From NCBI RefSeq assembly GCF_040105385.1, contig NZ_JBEDNQ010000011.1, positions 244,928-308,927 on the forward strand: a stretch of DNA of 64,000 nucleotides, read 5' to 3'. This DNA is from Pseudonocardia nematodicida. GTDB lineage: Bacteria; Actinomycetota; Actinomycetes; Mycobacteriales; Pseudonocardiaceae. Position numbers and translations under genes: made by a program. Under the pieces are notes generated by a model. That model searched no databases. It was given only the letters and a program-made list of their open reading frames with translations, and was not told where the DNA came from. Each line of letters opens with the position of its first letter. Position 1 is the stretch's first letter. Positions 57,540-64,000 of the stretch are shown here, piece by piece.

Positions 57540-59126
57540 TCACCGTGCGGTTCCCAGGTACGGACGATCCCGTCCGGTCCAGCGGTCCTCGTCGCGTCGG
57601 TAGACCGGGATCGGGCGTTCGGCGACCCGGAAGGTGTAGCGGCCCGCCTCCTCGACCACCTCGCCGTCGGTGGCGAGCATGCTCGGCTCGTGCAGCTCCA
57701 CGTCCAGGCGTGGCACCTCGCGCTGGTGGTAGACCCGGCTGTGCCCGAGCGCGCCCAGGATGAGCGCGAGGACCACCCGCGTCCGGGAGAAGCGCACGTC
57801 GGCGCGCAACCAGCGGACGTCGAGCAGCCCGGAGTCCAGGGTCGGGCGCCACGCCGGCACCGCGCCGCGCGGGTGGTAGGGCCCGTTGCCGACGAACAGG
57901 AACCAGACCTTCTGCCACCGGTCGTCGATCTTGACGCTGATCTTCTCGGAGCGGCGCAGCACGGTGATCAGCGCAGCGGCGAACGCGGGCCACTTGCCGT
58001 AGCGCGGCTGCCACTGCTCGCGCAGCCGCACCAGCTCGGGGTAGGAGCCGATCGAGGCGGTGTTGAGGAAGAACCGGGTCCGGGTGACCGACGGGTCCTC
58101 CGGGTCGTCCAGCCGCCCGGGGTGGGCCTCCACCAGCGCCAGGTCGACCGCGACGGCCTCACCGGCCTGGGCGGCGTCGACGGCCTCCTGGGTGTCGTAG
58201 ACGCCGACGTCGCGGGCGAAGTGGTTCAGCGTGCCGCCCGGCACGACGACCAGCGGCAGCCCGTGCCGGTCGGCGACCGCGGCCGCCGCGGCGACCGTCC
58301 CGTCGCCACCTGCGACGCCGACGGCGCGGACCCACTGGCCGCGCTCGGCGATCGCGTCGGTCAGCATGTCCATCACGTCGACGCCGTCGCCGACGATCAG
58401 GTGGTGGGCCGCCGGGAGGCCGTCGCGCACCTCGTCGGACACGTCGTGGTCGGGCGGGCCGGAGAACGGGTTGGACACGATCACCAGGCCCTCACCCTGG
58501 GGCAGCGACGGCACGGTGTCCATCGGCCGGGCGCGGGCCTCGTCGTCGCGGCGGACCGGCCACCACCGCTGGGTCAGTACGGCCAGACCGGAACCGACGG
58601 CCGCACCGGCCAGCACGTCGGAGGTCCAGTGCACGCCCACGTGCACCCGTGACCACCCGACCAGCGCCGCCAGCGGCACCACCACCGGAGCCGCCCGGCG
58701 GTTCTCCAGCACGACGGCGGTGGCGAACGCGGCCGCCGACGCCGCGTGCCCGGACGGGAACGACGACGACGAGGGCGGGTTGTCCACCGTCCGGAACGCG
58801 GGCAGCTCGGCGGCGGCCGGGCGTCTCCGGGGCAGCAGCGGCTTCAGCACCGCGTTGGCGGTCAGGCTGGTCAGCGCCACCGACGCCACCCCGCGGATCG
58901 CGGCCTTGCGGCCCGCACCCTTCCGCACGGCGAGGATCCCGGCGATCGCGAACCACAGCAGGCTGTGGTCGGCGGTCCGGGTCAACCGGCGCAGTGTGGT
59001 GTCGACCCGGCTGGGCGGGCGGGTCGAGATGAAGTCGGTGATGACCTTGTCGGTCCGGGAGACCGTCGCGATTCCTCCGTCCAGTCGCCGGGACCGGCGT
59101 GCGACGCGCTCGAACCATCCACTCAC
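57540..59126 (-). CDS. PAP2 phosphatase - diacylglycerol kinase fusion protein
   Basis: About 528 residues joining two lipid enzymes. N-terminal PAP2 domain (residues ~40-210) with KPLLPRRRP, PSGHAASA and SRVHVGVHWTSD, the three catalytic motifs of phosphatidic acid/pyrophosphate phosphatases, in membrane segments. C-terminal diacylglycerol-kinase catalytic domain (residues ~230-530) with VGVAGGDGTVAAAA and VPGGTLNHFARD. It dephosphorylates and phosphorylates lipids, presumably for phospholipid or isoprenoid carriers. Start: GTG 59126, leaderless behind TACTGT, or ATG 59156. Divergent from pafA by under 45 bp. Similar fusions are known in actinomycetes. Confidence 0.86.
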   Translation of the reverse strand: MSGWFERVARRSRRLDGGIATVSRTDKVITDFISTRPPSRVDTTLRRLTRTADHSLLWFAIAGILAVRKGAGRKAAIRGVASVALTSLTANAVLKPLLPRRRPAAAELPAFRTVDNPPSSSSFPSGHAASAAAFATAVVLENRRAAPVVVPLAALVGWSRVHVGVHWTSDVLAGAAVGSGLAVLTQRWWPVRRDDEARARPMDTVPSLPQGEGLVIVSNPFSGPPDHDVSDEVRDGLPAAHHLIVGDGVDVMDMLTDAIAERGQWVRAVGVAGGDGTVAAAAAVADRHGLPLVVVPGGTLNHFARDVGVYDTQEAVDAAQAGEAVAVDLALVEAHPGRLDDPEDPSVTRTRFFLNTASIGSYPELVRLREQWQPRYGKWPAFAAALITVLRRSEKISVKIDDRWQKVWFLFVGNGPYHPRGAVPAWRPTLDSGLLDVRWLRADVRFSRTRVVLALILGALGHSRVYHQREVPRLDVELHEPSMLATDGEVVEEAGRYTFRVAERPIPVYRRDEDRWTGRDRPYLGTAR

Positions 59127-59133
59127 AGAGCTG

Positions 59134-59160
59134 ACAGTAGAGGGGGTCGGGCGCATACTC
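59134..59160. promoter_or_regulatory. Overlapping divergent promoters of pafA and PAP2-kinase gene
   Basis: TACTCT (59155-59160, plus strand) lies 8 bases before the pafA ATG; TACTGT (minus strand, 59139-59134) lies 7 bases before the GTG at 59126. The two leaderless promoters are nearly back to back. Confidence 0.45.
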
Positions 59161-59168
59161 TGAAGGGC

Positions 59169-60530
59169 ATGCAGCGTCGGATCTTCGGGGTCGAGACGGA
59201 GTTCGGTGTCACGTGCACCTTCCATGGGCAGCGCCGTCTGTCCCCGGACGAGGTCGCGCGATACCTGTTCCGCCGGGTCGTGTCGTGGGGCCGCTCCTCC
59301 AACGTCTTCCTCCGCAACGGGGCACGCCTGTACCTGGACGTGGGCTCCCATCCCGAGTACGCCACCGCCGAGTGCGACTCGCTGACCCAGCTCGTGGCGC
59401 ACGACAAGGCCGGTGAGCGGATCCTCGAGGACCTGCTCGTCGACGCCGAGCGCCGGCTGGTCGACGAGGGCATCGGCGGCGACATCTACCTGTTCAAGAA
59501 CAACACCGACTCGGCGGGCAACTCCTACGGCTGCCACGAGAACTACCTGGTCGCGCGACAGGGCGAGTTCTCCCGGATCGCCGATGTGCTGCTGCCGTTC
59601 CTGGTCACCCGGCAGCTGATCTGCGGGGCGGGCAAGGTCCTGCAGACCCCGCGCGGCGCGGTGTACTGCCTGTCCCAGCGGGCCGAGCACATCTGGGAGG
59701 GCGTCTCCTCGGCGACCACCCGGTCCCGGCCGATCATCAACACCCGGGACGAGCCGCACGCCGACGCCGAGCGCTACCGCCGGCTGCACGTGATCGTCGG
59801 CGACTCGAACATGTCCGAGGTGACGACCCTGCTCAAGGTGGGGTCGGCGACGCTGGTGCTGGAGATGATCGAGGCCGGCGTCCAGTTCCGGGACTTCACC
59901 CTGGACAACCCGATCCGGGCGATCCGCGAGATCAGCCACGACCTCACCGGGCGCCGCCCGGTCCGGATGGCCGGCGGTCGGGAGGCCAGCGCCCTGGACA
60001 TCCAGCGCGAGTACCACGCCCGCGCCGTCGAGTACCTGCAGAGCCGCGGGCACGAGGACAGGACCATGGAGCGGGTCGTCGAGCTCTGGGGCCGCACCCT
60101 GGACGCGGTCGAGAGCCAGAACCTGTCGCTGATCGACCGCGAGATCGACTGGGCGATCAAGAACCGGCTCGTCGAGCGGTACCGCAACAAGCACGACCTG
60201 GACCTGTCGAGCGCCCGGATCGCCCAGCTCGACCTGGCCTATCACGACGTCCGGCGCGGGCGCGGGCTGTTCGACATGCTGCAGCGCAAGGACCTCGTCG
60301 ACCGGGTCACCGACGACGGCGAGATCGAGGCCGCCAAGGACACCCCGCCGCAGACCACCCGGGCCAAGCTGCGCGGCGACTTCATCGCCGCCGCGCAGGC
60401 CGCCGGCCGGGACTTCACCGTCGACTGGGTGCACCTGAAGCTGAACGACCAGGCGCAGCGCACCGTGCTGTGCAAGGACCCGTTCCGTTCGGTCGACGAG
60501 CGCGTCGACCGCCTGATCGCGTCGCTGTAG
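59169..60530 (+). CDS. pafA: Pup-protein ligase PafA
   Basis: Attaches deamidated Pup to lysines of target proteins through an isopeptide bond, using ATP. 453 residues, matching mycobacterial PafA. Carboxylate-amine ligase fold shared with Dop: metal motif FGVETEFGV (residues 6-14, Glu9), GARLYLDVGSHPEYATAE with the catalytic Asp, FKNNTDSAGNSYGCHENYL, and INTRDEPHADAERYRRLH. Shorter than Dop and without its extra loop. ATG at 59169. It lies 38.6 kb from the pup-prcBA operon, an unusually long separation. pafB/pafC are not after it in this window. A long hairpin closes its transcript. Confidence 0.97.
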   Translation: MQRRIFGVETEFGVTCTFHGQRRLSPDEVARYLFRRVVSWGRSSNVFLRNGARLYLDVGSHPEYATAECDSLTQLVAHDKAGERILEDLLVDAERRLVDEGIGGDIYLFKNNTDSAGNSYGCHENYLVARQGEFSRIADVLLPFLVTRQLICGAGKVLQTPRGAVYCLSQRAEHIWEGVSSATTRSRPIINTRDEPHADAERYRRLHVIVGDSNMSEVTTLLKVGSATLVLEMIEAGVQFRDFTLDNPIRAIREISHDLTGRRPVRMAGGREASALDIQREYHARAVEYLQSRGHEDRTMERVVELWGRTLDAVESQNLSLIDREIDWAIKNRLVERYRNKHDLDLSSARIAQLDLAYHDVRRGRGLFDMLQRKDLVDRVTDDGEIEAAKDTPPQTTRAKLRGDFIAAAQAAGRDFTVDWVHLKLNDQAQRTVLCKDPFRSVDERVDRLIASL

Positions 60531-60559
60531 GCGGCTCCGGCTCGCGCCGGACCCGCGCA

Positions 60560-60619
60560 CGCGATCGGGTTGCGAGAACGCGCGTCCGATCGGGCGCGCG
60601 TTCTCCGAACCGGATCGCG
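60560..60619. terminator. Long bidirectional terminator between pafA and MerR gene
   Basis: A 25-bp inverted repeat (60560-60584 and 60595-60619) with 22 matches and a 10-base loop; its inner 11 bp (GAGAACGCGCG) are perfect. It lies between convergent genes and ends one base before the MerR stop. Confidence 0.8.
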
Positions 60620-60620
60620 T

Positions 60621-61634
60621 TCACGTCCGCCGGCGCCGGTCATTCGTGTGGGGGCGGCGTAGCCGGAGGTACTCGGCCGTGGCCGCGACGGCGGGATCCG
60701 GGTCGCCGGCGAGTCGGGTCAGGACGGTGGTCGTGCGCGGGCCGGCGACGTCGGCGAGCGCCTCGGTGAGCCGCCGGCGGGCCGCGCCGGCCGCCCGTGT
60801 GAGCTCGGTGTCGATCGCGTCGGCGATCTCGTCCGCCCGCCCGTGCCGGGAGGCGAGGACACCGAGCACGTCGGCGGCGTCGACGTCGTCGCGCCCCTCG
60901 ACGACGAGAGCGACGAGACCGGGGATCGCGTCGGCCTCGCCGCGCCCGCCCCGTACGAGCAGCGCGCGGGCACGCACCAGCGGATCCGGGTGCCGGAACG
61001 CGTCGGCCAGCACCTCGGACGCCGGCGCCGAGCCGATCTTGACCAGGGCGGTGACCGCCCGGTGCCGCCGGCCCGCGTCGGGGGAGTCGAGGGCCTCGGC
61101 CAGGACGGGGACCGCGCTGTCGCCGGTGCGGGCCAGCGCCCAGTCGAGGGCGCCGGCGACGGTCGGGTCGGACTCGGCGAGCGCCGCGTCGGCGAGCAGG
61201 GACGTGTCCCGGTCCTGGAAACCCTCGAGGGCGAGGCGTTGCCGCGCCGAGGGATCACCGGACTCGAGCGAGCGCATCAGACCGACGGTCCGGAGCACGT
61301 CGGACCAGTCGGCCGGGTCGCTCGCCCGGACCCGGCCGAGCCGGTCGAGCAGCTCCTGCTCCCGCACGATGCGGTCCCGGGTGCGGGTGACGAGCTGGGA
61401 GACCATCGCGGCCGGGTCGAACGAGAGGTCCCCGAGCACCTCCGCGATGTCGGCCAGGCTCAGCCCGAGCGTGCGGAGGCCTTCCACGTGGAAGAGCCGG
61501 CGGACGTCGTCGTCGGAGTACCGGCGGTAGCCGCCCGAGGTGCGACCGGACGGCGACACCAGCCCGACGGCGTCGTAGTGCCGCAGCATCCGGGCGCTGA
61601 TCCCGGACGCCGCGGAGACCTCACCGATCAGCAT
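60621..61634 (-). CDS. MerR-family regulator with HEAT-like repeats
   Basis: A 337-residue regulator. MerR winged helix at residues 1-75: MLIGEVSAASGISARMLRHYDAVGL, SGGYRRYSDDDVRRLFHVE and LGLSLADIAEVLGD. After a coiled linker (RDRIVREQELLDRL) comes a helical domain of HEAT-like repeats (ALDSPDAGRRHRAVTALVKIG, AFRHPDPLVRARALLVRGG, LAGDPDPAVAATAEYLRL) instead of a small effector domain. The next upstream gene is an all-HEAT protein with a 14-bp overlap, so they make one operon, which has a MerR-type promoter. ATG at 61634. Signal sensed unknown. Confidence 0.87.
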   Translation of the reverse strand: MLIGEVSAASGISARMLRHYDAVGLVSPSGRTSGGYRRYSDDDVRRLFHVEGLRTLGLSLADIAEVLGDLSFDPAAMVSQLVTRTRDRIVREQELLDRLGRVRASDPADWSDVLRTVGLMRSLESGDPSARQRLALEGFQDRDTSLLADAALAESDPTVAGALDWALARTGDSAVPVLAEALDSPDAGRRHRAVTALVKIGSAPASEVLADAFRHPDPLVRARALLVRGGRGEADAIPGLVALVVEGRDDVDAADVLGVLASRHGRADEIADAIDTELTRAAGAARRRLTEALADVAGPRTTTVLTRLAGDPDPAVAATAEYLRLRRPHTNDRRRRT

Positions 61635-62277
61635 CGAAGCCTGACACCTCCGCGACCGGACCTGCACGCAGCGCCACGGCCCGGCGGGCCTGGTCGATCA
61701 GCGCGTCGACGTCCTGGCCGGGATCCTGCACCAGCCGCTGCGTGGCCAGCGCGTGCGCCCGCACCTCGGCGTCCCGGGCGGTGGCGGCCCGCTCCAGGAC
61801 GGGCAGCGCCGCCGGCCCGAGCGCGACGAGCGCCCGGCTCAGGCTCCGCCGCACCTCACGGTCGCCCCGGGCGAACTGGGTCGCCAGGACCGCGGCGAGC
61901 TCCGGCTCCCCGCCGTCGGGGACCAGATCGACCGCGGTTCGCCACGCCGTCCGGGCGACCTCGTCGTCGGCGTCGGTCAGCAGCTCGGCGGTGATCGCCG
62001 GCCAGGTCCGCGGATCGCCGATCTTGGACAGCGTGTGCAGGGCCTGGCCGCGGGCCTGCGCGACCTCCGAGCCGAGCTCGGGCAGCAGTCGCCGGACCAC
62101 CGTGTCCGCGGGGTGCCGGGTCAGTGCCCAGGTCAGCATGTCCCGGACGAAGAAGTCGGGCTCGACCGCGCAGCGCGCGACCAGCGGGCCGACGAGGGCG
62201 GGGTCCGGCCGCGTCCCGGCCGTCAGTGCCGCCTGCAGCCGCTCCGACGCGGCGGGACTGTCCAGTGCTGTGATCAT
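61621..62277 (-). CDS. HEAT-repeat protein
   Basis: A 218-residue protein made of tandem alpha-helix pairs: FFVRDMLTWALTRHP, ELGSEVAQARGQALHTLSKIGDP, DADDEVARTAWRTAVDLVP and GDREVRRSLSRALVALGP. No catalytic motif, so it is a scaffold or sensor. ATG 62277 is 8 bases after GGAGG; the GTG at 62286 sits inside the spacing. The stop overlaps the MerR-HEAT start by 14 bp, so translation is coupled and the two proteins may bind each other. Related repeats in both suggest a common origin. Confidence 0.83.
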   Translation of the reverse strand: MITALDSPAASERLQAALTAGTRPDPALVGPLVARCAVEPDFFVRDMLTWALTRHPADTVVRRLLPELGSEVAQARGQALHTLSKIGDPRTWPAITAELLTDADDEVARTAWRTAVDLVPDGGEPELAAVLATQFARGDREVRRSLSRALVALGPAALPVLERAATARDAEVRAHALATQRLVQDPGQDVDALIDQARRAVALRAGPVAEVSGFDADR

Positions 62278-62297
62278 CTCGATCACCTCCGCCCGCC

Positions 62298-62328
62298 ACC
62301 CAAGACGTTGTCACGATGTGAAGGTCAA
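62298..62328 (-). promoter_or_regulatory. MerR-type promoter of HEAT/MerR operon
   Basis: On the minus strand TTGACC (62328-62323) is the -35 and TTGGGT (62303-62298) the -10, with a 19-bp spacer as in MerR-activated promoters. Inside the spacer is the dyad TCAC-N3-GTGA (62311-62321). Activation by bending of this overlong spacer is the family rule. Confidence 0.6.
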
Positions 62329-62339
62329 GGCACTCCGTG

Positions 62340-62358
62340 CTCGTGAGTGGTTATCGCG
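62340..62358. repeat. Half copy of gene-end element (copy 2)
   Basis: CTCGTGAGTGGTTATCGCG (62340-62358) matches the arm of the elements at 35129 and 63921; the second arm is missing. The stop TAA of the LLM gene lies within it. Confidence 0.65.
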
Positions 62359-63256
62359 CGTGCCCCGGCGTGAGGGCGGGACGGTGGCCGGCGACGATCT
62401 CGTCGGCCAGCCACTGCGCGACGCCGTCCGGCCAGGGCGCGGGCGGGGCCAGCACCAGGTGCGAGAACCCGGCCTCCAGCGCGGCGCCGGCCGTGTCGTG
62501 GGCCTCGGCCGGGGAGTCGTAGCCGACCGGCAGGACCAGCGACCGGACGATCGTGGCCGGGTCCCGGTCGATCTCGGTGCAGTAGCGGTCCAGCATCGCC
62601 GCGCGCTCGCGGGCGTCGGCGAGGTCGTGGCCGGGGTAGTTCCACTCGTCGGCGTGCTTCGCGACGAGACGCAGTGTGGCCTTGGCGCGGCCGCCGATCA
62701 CGATCGGCGGGTACGGGCGTTGCACCGGTTTCGGGTTCCCCCACGCCCCGGTCAGCCGCACGTGCTCGCCGTCGAAGTCGAACGCGCTGTCGGAGGTCCA
62801 GATCCGGCGGATCACGGTGCACGCCTCGTCGAAGGCCGCGACGGCGTCGGTGTGCGCGGCGAAGTGCAGCCCGTGCGACTCGTACTCCCGCCGGGCCATC
62901 GGCACGTCGGGCCGGGAGCCCACGCCGATGCCGAACTCCAGCCGGCCCCCGGAGACGTGGTCGACCGTCGCGGCGATCTTCGCCAGCAACGCGGGCGGGC
63001 GGATCCGGTTGCTGGTGACCAGCAGGCCCAGCCGCAACCGGGAGGTGGCGGCGGCGAGCGCGGACAGCATCGTCCAGCCCTCGAAGGCGGGGCCGTCGAG
63101 ATCGCCGCCGATCGGCATGAGGTGGTCGAACAGCCAGGCGTCGTCGATCCCGGGTACCTGGTCGGCCTCGGTCCAGACGCGCAGCAGATCGGCGTGGGTG
63201 ACGTTCGTGGGCGGGGTGATGATCCCGAATCGGGGGTCGTGTTCTCGGTCGGCCAT
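62351..63256 (-). CDS. LLM-class F420-dependent-type oxidoreductase
   Basis: A 301-residue luciferase-like TIM-barrel enzyme: RFGIITPPTNVTHADLLRVWTEAD, DAWLFDHLMPIGGD, TSRLRLGLLVTSNRIRPPALLAKIAATVDHVSGGRLEFGIGVG (phosphate-binding part), GAWGNPKPVQRPYPPIVIGG. This shape is the F420 type common in mycobacteria and relatives. ATG 63256 has GGGGAGA 7 bases upstream. It is divergent from the TetR gene, with two operator copies between. The stop codon lies in a repeat element. Substrate unknown. Confidence 0.87.
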   Translation of the reverse strand: MADREHDPRFGIITPPTNVTHADLLRVWTEADQVPGIDDAWLFDHLMPIGGDLDGPAFEGWTMLSALAAATSRLRLGLLVTSNRIRPPALLAKIAATVDHVSGGRLEFGIGVGSRPDVPMARREYESHGLHFAAHTDAVAAFDEACTVIRRIWTSDSAFDFDGEHVRLTGAWGNPKPVQRPYPPIVIGGRAKATLRLVAKHADEWNYPGHDLADARERAAMLDRYCTEIDRDPATIVRSLVLPVGYDSPAEAHDTAGAALEAGFSHLVLAPPAPWPDGVAQWLADEIVAGHRPALTPGHAR

Positions 63257-63281
63257 GCGTAATCTCCCCGGAGTCAGGTGA

Positions 63282-63322
63282 AGCGGAACGTTGCTCCGCC
63301 AGCTTAGCGGAACGCTGCTCCG
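63282..63322. promoter_or_regulatory. Twin TetR operators before LLM and TetR genes
   Basis: AGCGGAACGTTGCTCCG (63282-63298) and AGCGGAACGCTGCTCCG (63306-63322) match at 16 of 17 bases, 24 bp apart. Each is a GCGGA/TCCGC-type dyad (the second arm of the downstream copy ends in G). They lie in the 89-bp divergent promoter. Confidence 0.65.
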
Positions 63323-63345
63323 GTTGATACGGGGATACTGGTGCC

Positions 63346-63927
63346 GTGACGGACACAGCCGAAGGAGCCACCCGCCGTCGTGCGGACGCCCGGCGGAACC
63401 AGGAGGCGCTGCTCGACGCCGCGGCGGCGGCCTTCGTGGCGTCCGGCGTCGACGTTCCGGTGCGCGAGATCGCCACCCGGGCCGGCGTCGGGGTGGGCAC
63501 CGTGTACCGGCACTTCCCGACCCGGGCGGACCTGGTCGTCGCCGTCTACCGGCACCAGGTCGAGGCCTGCGCCGAAGCGGGCGAGTCGATCCTCGCCGCC
63601 GCGCCGGGCCCGTACGCGGCGCTGGAGCGGTGGATCGACCTGTTCGTCGACCTGCTGGTGACCAAGCACGGCCTGGCCGCCGCGCTCGGGCCGGACGCGG
63701 CCGGGACGGACGCCCTGCACGCCCACTTCCTCGACCGGATCCTGCCGGTCGGACGGCGGCTGCTCGACGCGGCGGAGGACGCCGGTGAGATCCGGCCCGG
63801 CGTGGACGCCTACCTGCTCCTGCGCGGGGTCGGGAACCTGTGCATCGGCGCGGAGGACGACCCGCGCTACGACGCCCGCGCGCTGGTCGGGCTGCTGCTG
63901 GCGGGACTGGGCGCTCCGCGCTCGTGA
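63346..63927 (+). CDS. TetR-family transcriptional regulator
   Basis: A 193-residue repressor of the type VSTGTVYRHFP: RRNQEALLDAAAAAFVASG, VPVREIATRAGVGVGTVYRHFPTRADLVVAV is the helix-turn-helix, followed by a helical domain that ends LVGLLLAGLGAPRS. GTG at 63346 without a clear ribosome-binding site; may be leaderless. Divergent from the LLM gene across twin operators, which it likely binds. Its stop TGA is inside the repeat element that follows. Confidence 0.87.
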   Translation: MTDTAEGATRRRADARRNQEALLDAAAAAFVASGVDVPVREIATRAGVGVGTVYRHFPTRADLVVAVYRHQVEACAEAGESILAAAPGPYAALERWIDLFVDLLVTKHGLAAALGPDAAGTDALHAHFLDRILPVGRRLLDAAEDAGEIRPGVDAYLLLRGVGNLCIGAEDDPRYDARALVGLLLAGLGAPRS

Positions 63928-63966
63928 GTGGTTGTCGCGGGCCCGGCCGCGACAACCACACACGAG
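63921..63966. repeat. Palindromic gene-end element (copy 3)
   Basis: CTCGTGAGTGGTTGTCGCGG (63921-63940) pairs at 19 of 20 bases with 63947-63966, loop of 6. It contains the TetR stop TGA (63925-63927) and can terminate its transcript. Confidence 0.75.
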
Positions 63967-64000
63967 CGGCCGGCCCGCGCGGGCGGGGCGACCCCGCCGA

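Noticed and set aside
59120..59130. Another copy of the GTGAGTGG gene-end element near pafA
   Set aside because: Only about eight bases (TGTGAGTGG) match, there is no second arm, and it lies at a gene start.
1..64000. CRISPR array, rRNA, tRNA, prophage or insertion sequence
   Set aside because: I saw no regularly spaced repeats, no tRNA-like cloverleaf near operon ends, no transposase or integrase motif. A tRNA scan would be needed to be sure.

Overview
The window reads as chromosomal DNA of a high-GC, mycolata-related actinomycete, most likely a Pseudonocardia or close relative. The evidence is the very high G+C, many GTG starts, leaderless promoters with TANNNT boxes directly in front of the start codon, F420/flavin LLM oxidoreductases, and a complete Pup-proteasome gene set (mpa, dop, pup, prcB, prcA, pafA) next to metH, hisE, hisG, a RecB-like nuclease and trmI, an order shared with Mycobacterium tuberculosis.

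Layout. 1-8.1 kb: end of metH, HAD phosphatase, hisE-hisG, thioesterase and RecB-like nuclease on the minus strand, trmI, and the proteasomal ATPase mpa. 8.2-16.7 kb: a tandem pair of SLC13 anion permeases, VOC and AraC genes, a divergent YceI/MarR pair, lipoamide dehydrogenase lpdA, a 66-residue unknown protein and a Nudix hydrolase. 16.8-21.1 kb: dop-pup-prcB-prcA plus an SRPBCC gene. 21.1-26.0 kb: small regulator/enzyme pairs (SnoaL-like/MarR/LLM, LysR/EamA, RidA). 26.2-32.9 kb: a probable glycoside-oxidising catabolic operon (two GMC flavo-oxidoreductases, a frameshifted MFS transporter, a TIM-barrel isomerase-like protein) facing a TetR regulator. 32.9-41.9 kb: a molybdenum/selenium formate dehydrogenase locus with fdhD, mobA and a three-gene NAD-type FDH operon. 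42.0-52.5 kb: cyclase, metallo-beta-lactamase-fold and CoA-transferase genes, a GAF-PucR regulator, a CocE-like esterase and a SsuABC-type ABC transporter. 52.4-59.1 kb: TetR/SDR, MFS, methyltransferase, amidohydrolase and a PAP2-diacylglycerol kinase fusion. 59.2-64 kb: pafA, a MerR-HEAT/HEAT pair, an LLM oxidoreductase and a TetR regulator.

The most striking feature is the formate dehydrogenase. Its catalytic gene has an in-frame TGA at codon 89, exactly where selenocysteine sits in bacterial FDHs, followed at the canonical distance by a SECIS-like hairpin with a GGTCT loop. The enzyme is also rearranged: the NuoE- and NuoF-like subunits are fused, and the Mo-proximal [4Fe-4S] domain that normally begins the catalytic subunit is at the end of a separate iron-sulfur protein encoded last in the operon. 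FdhD (sulfur transfer to the Mo cofactor) and MobA (guanylation of the cofactor) are encoded close by, so most FDH-specific maturation functions are local; the selenocysteine machinery itself is not in the window.

The proteasome genes are separated: about 38.6 kb of accessory metabolism lies between prcA and pafA, while mpa is about 8.7 kb upstream of dop. Several convergent gene pairs are closed by long perfect or near-perfect hairpins, including a recurring element that itself supplies the stop codons of the flanking genes. All statements on function come from reading motifs and context; no database search was possible.
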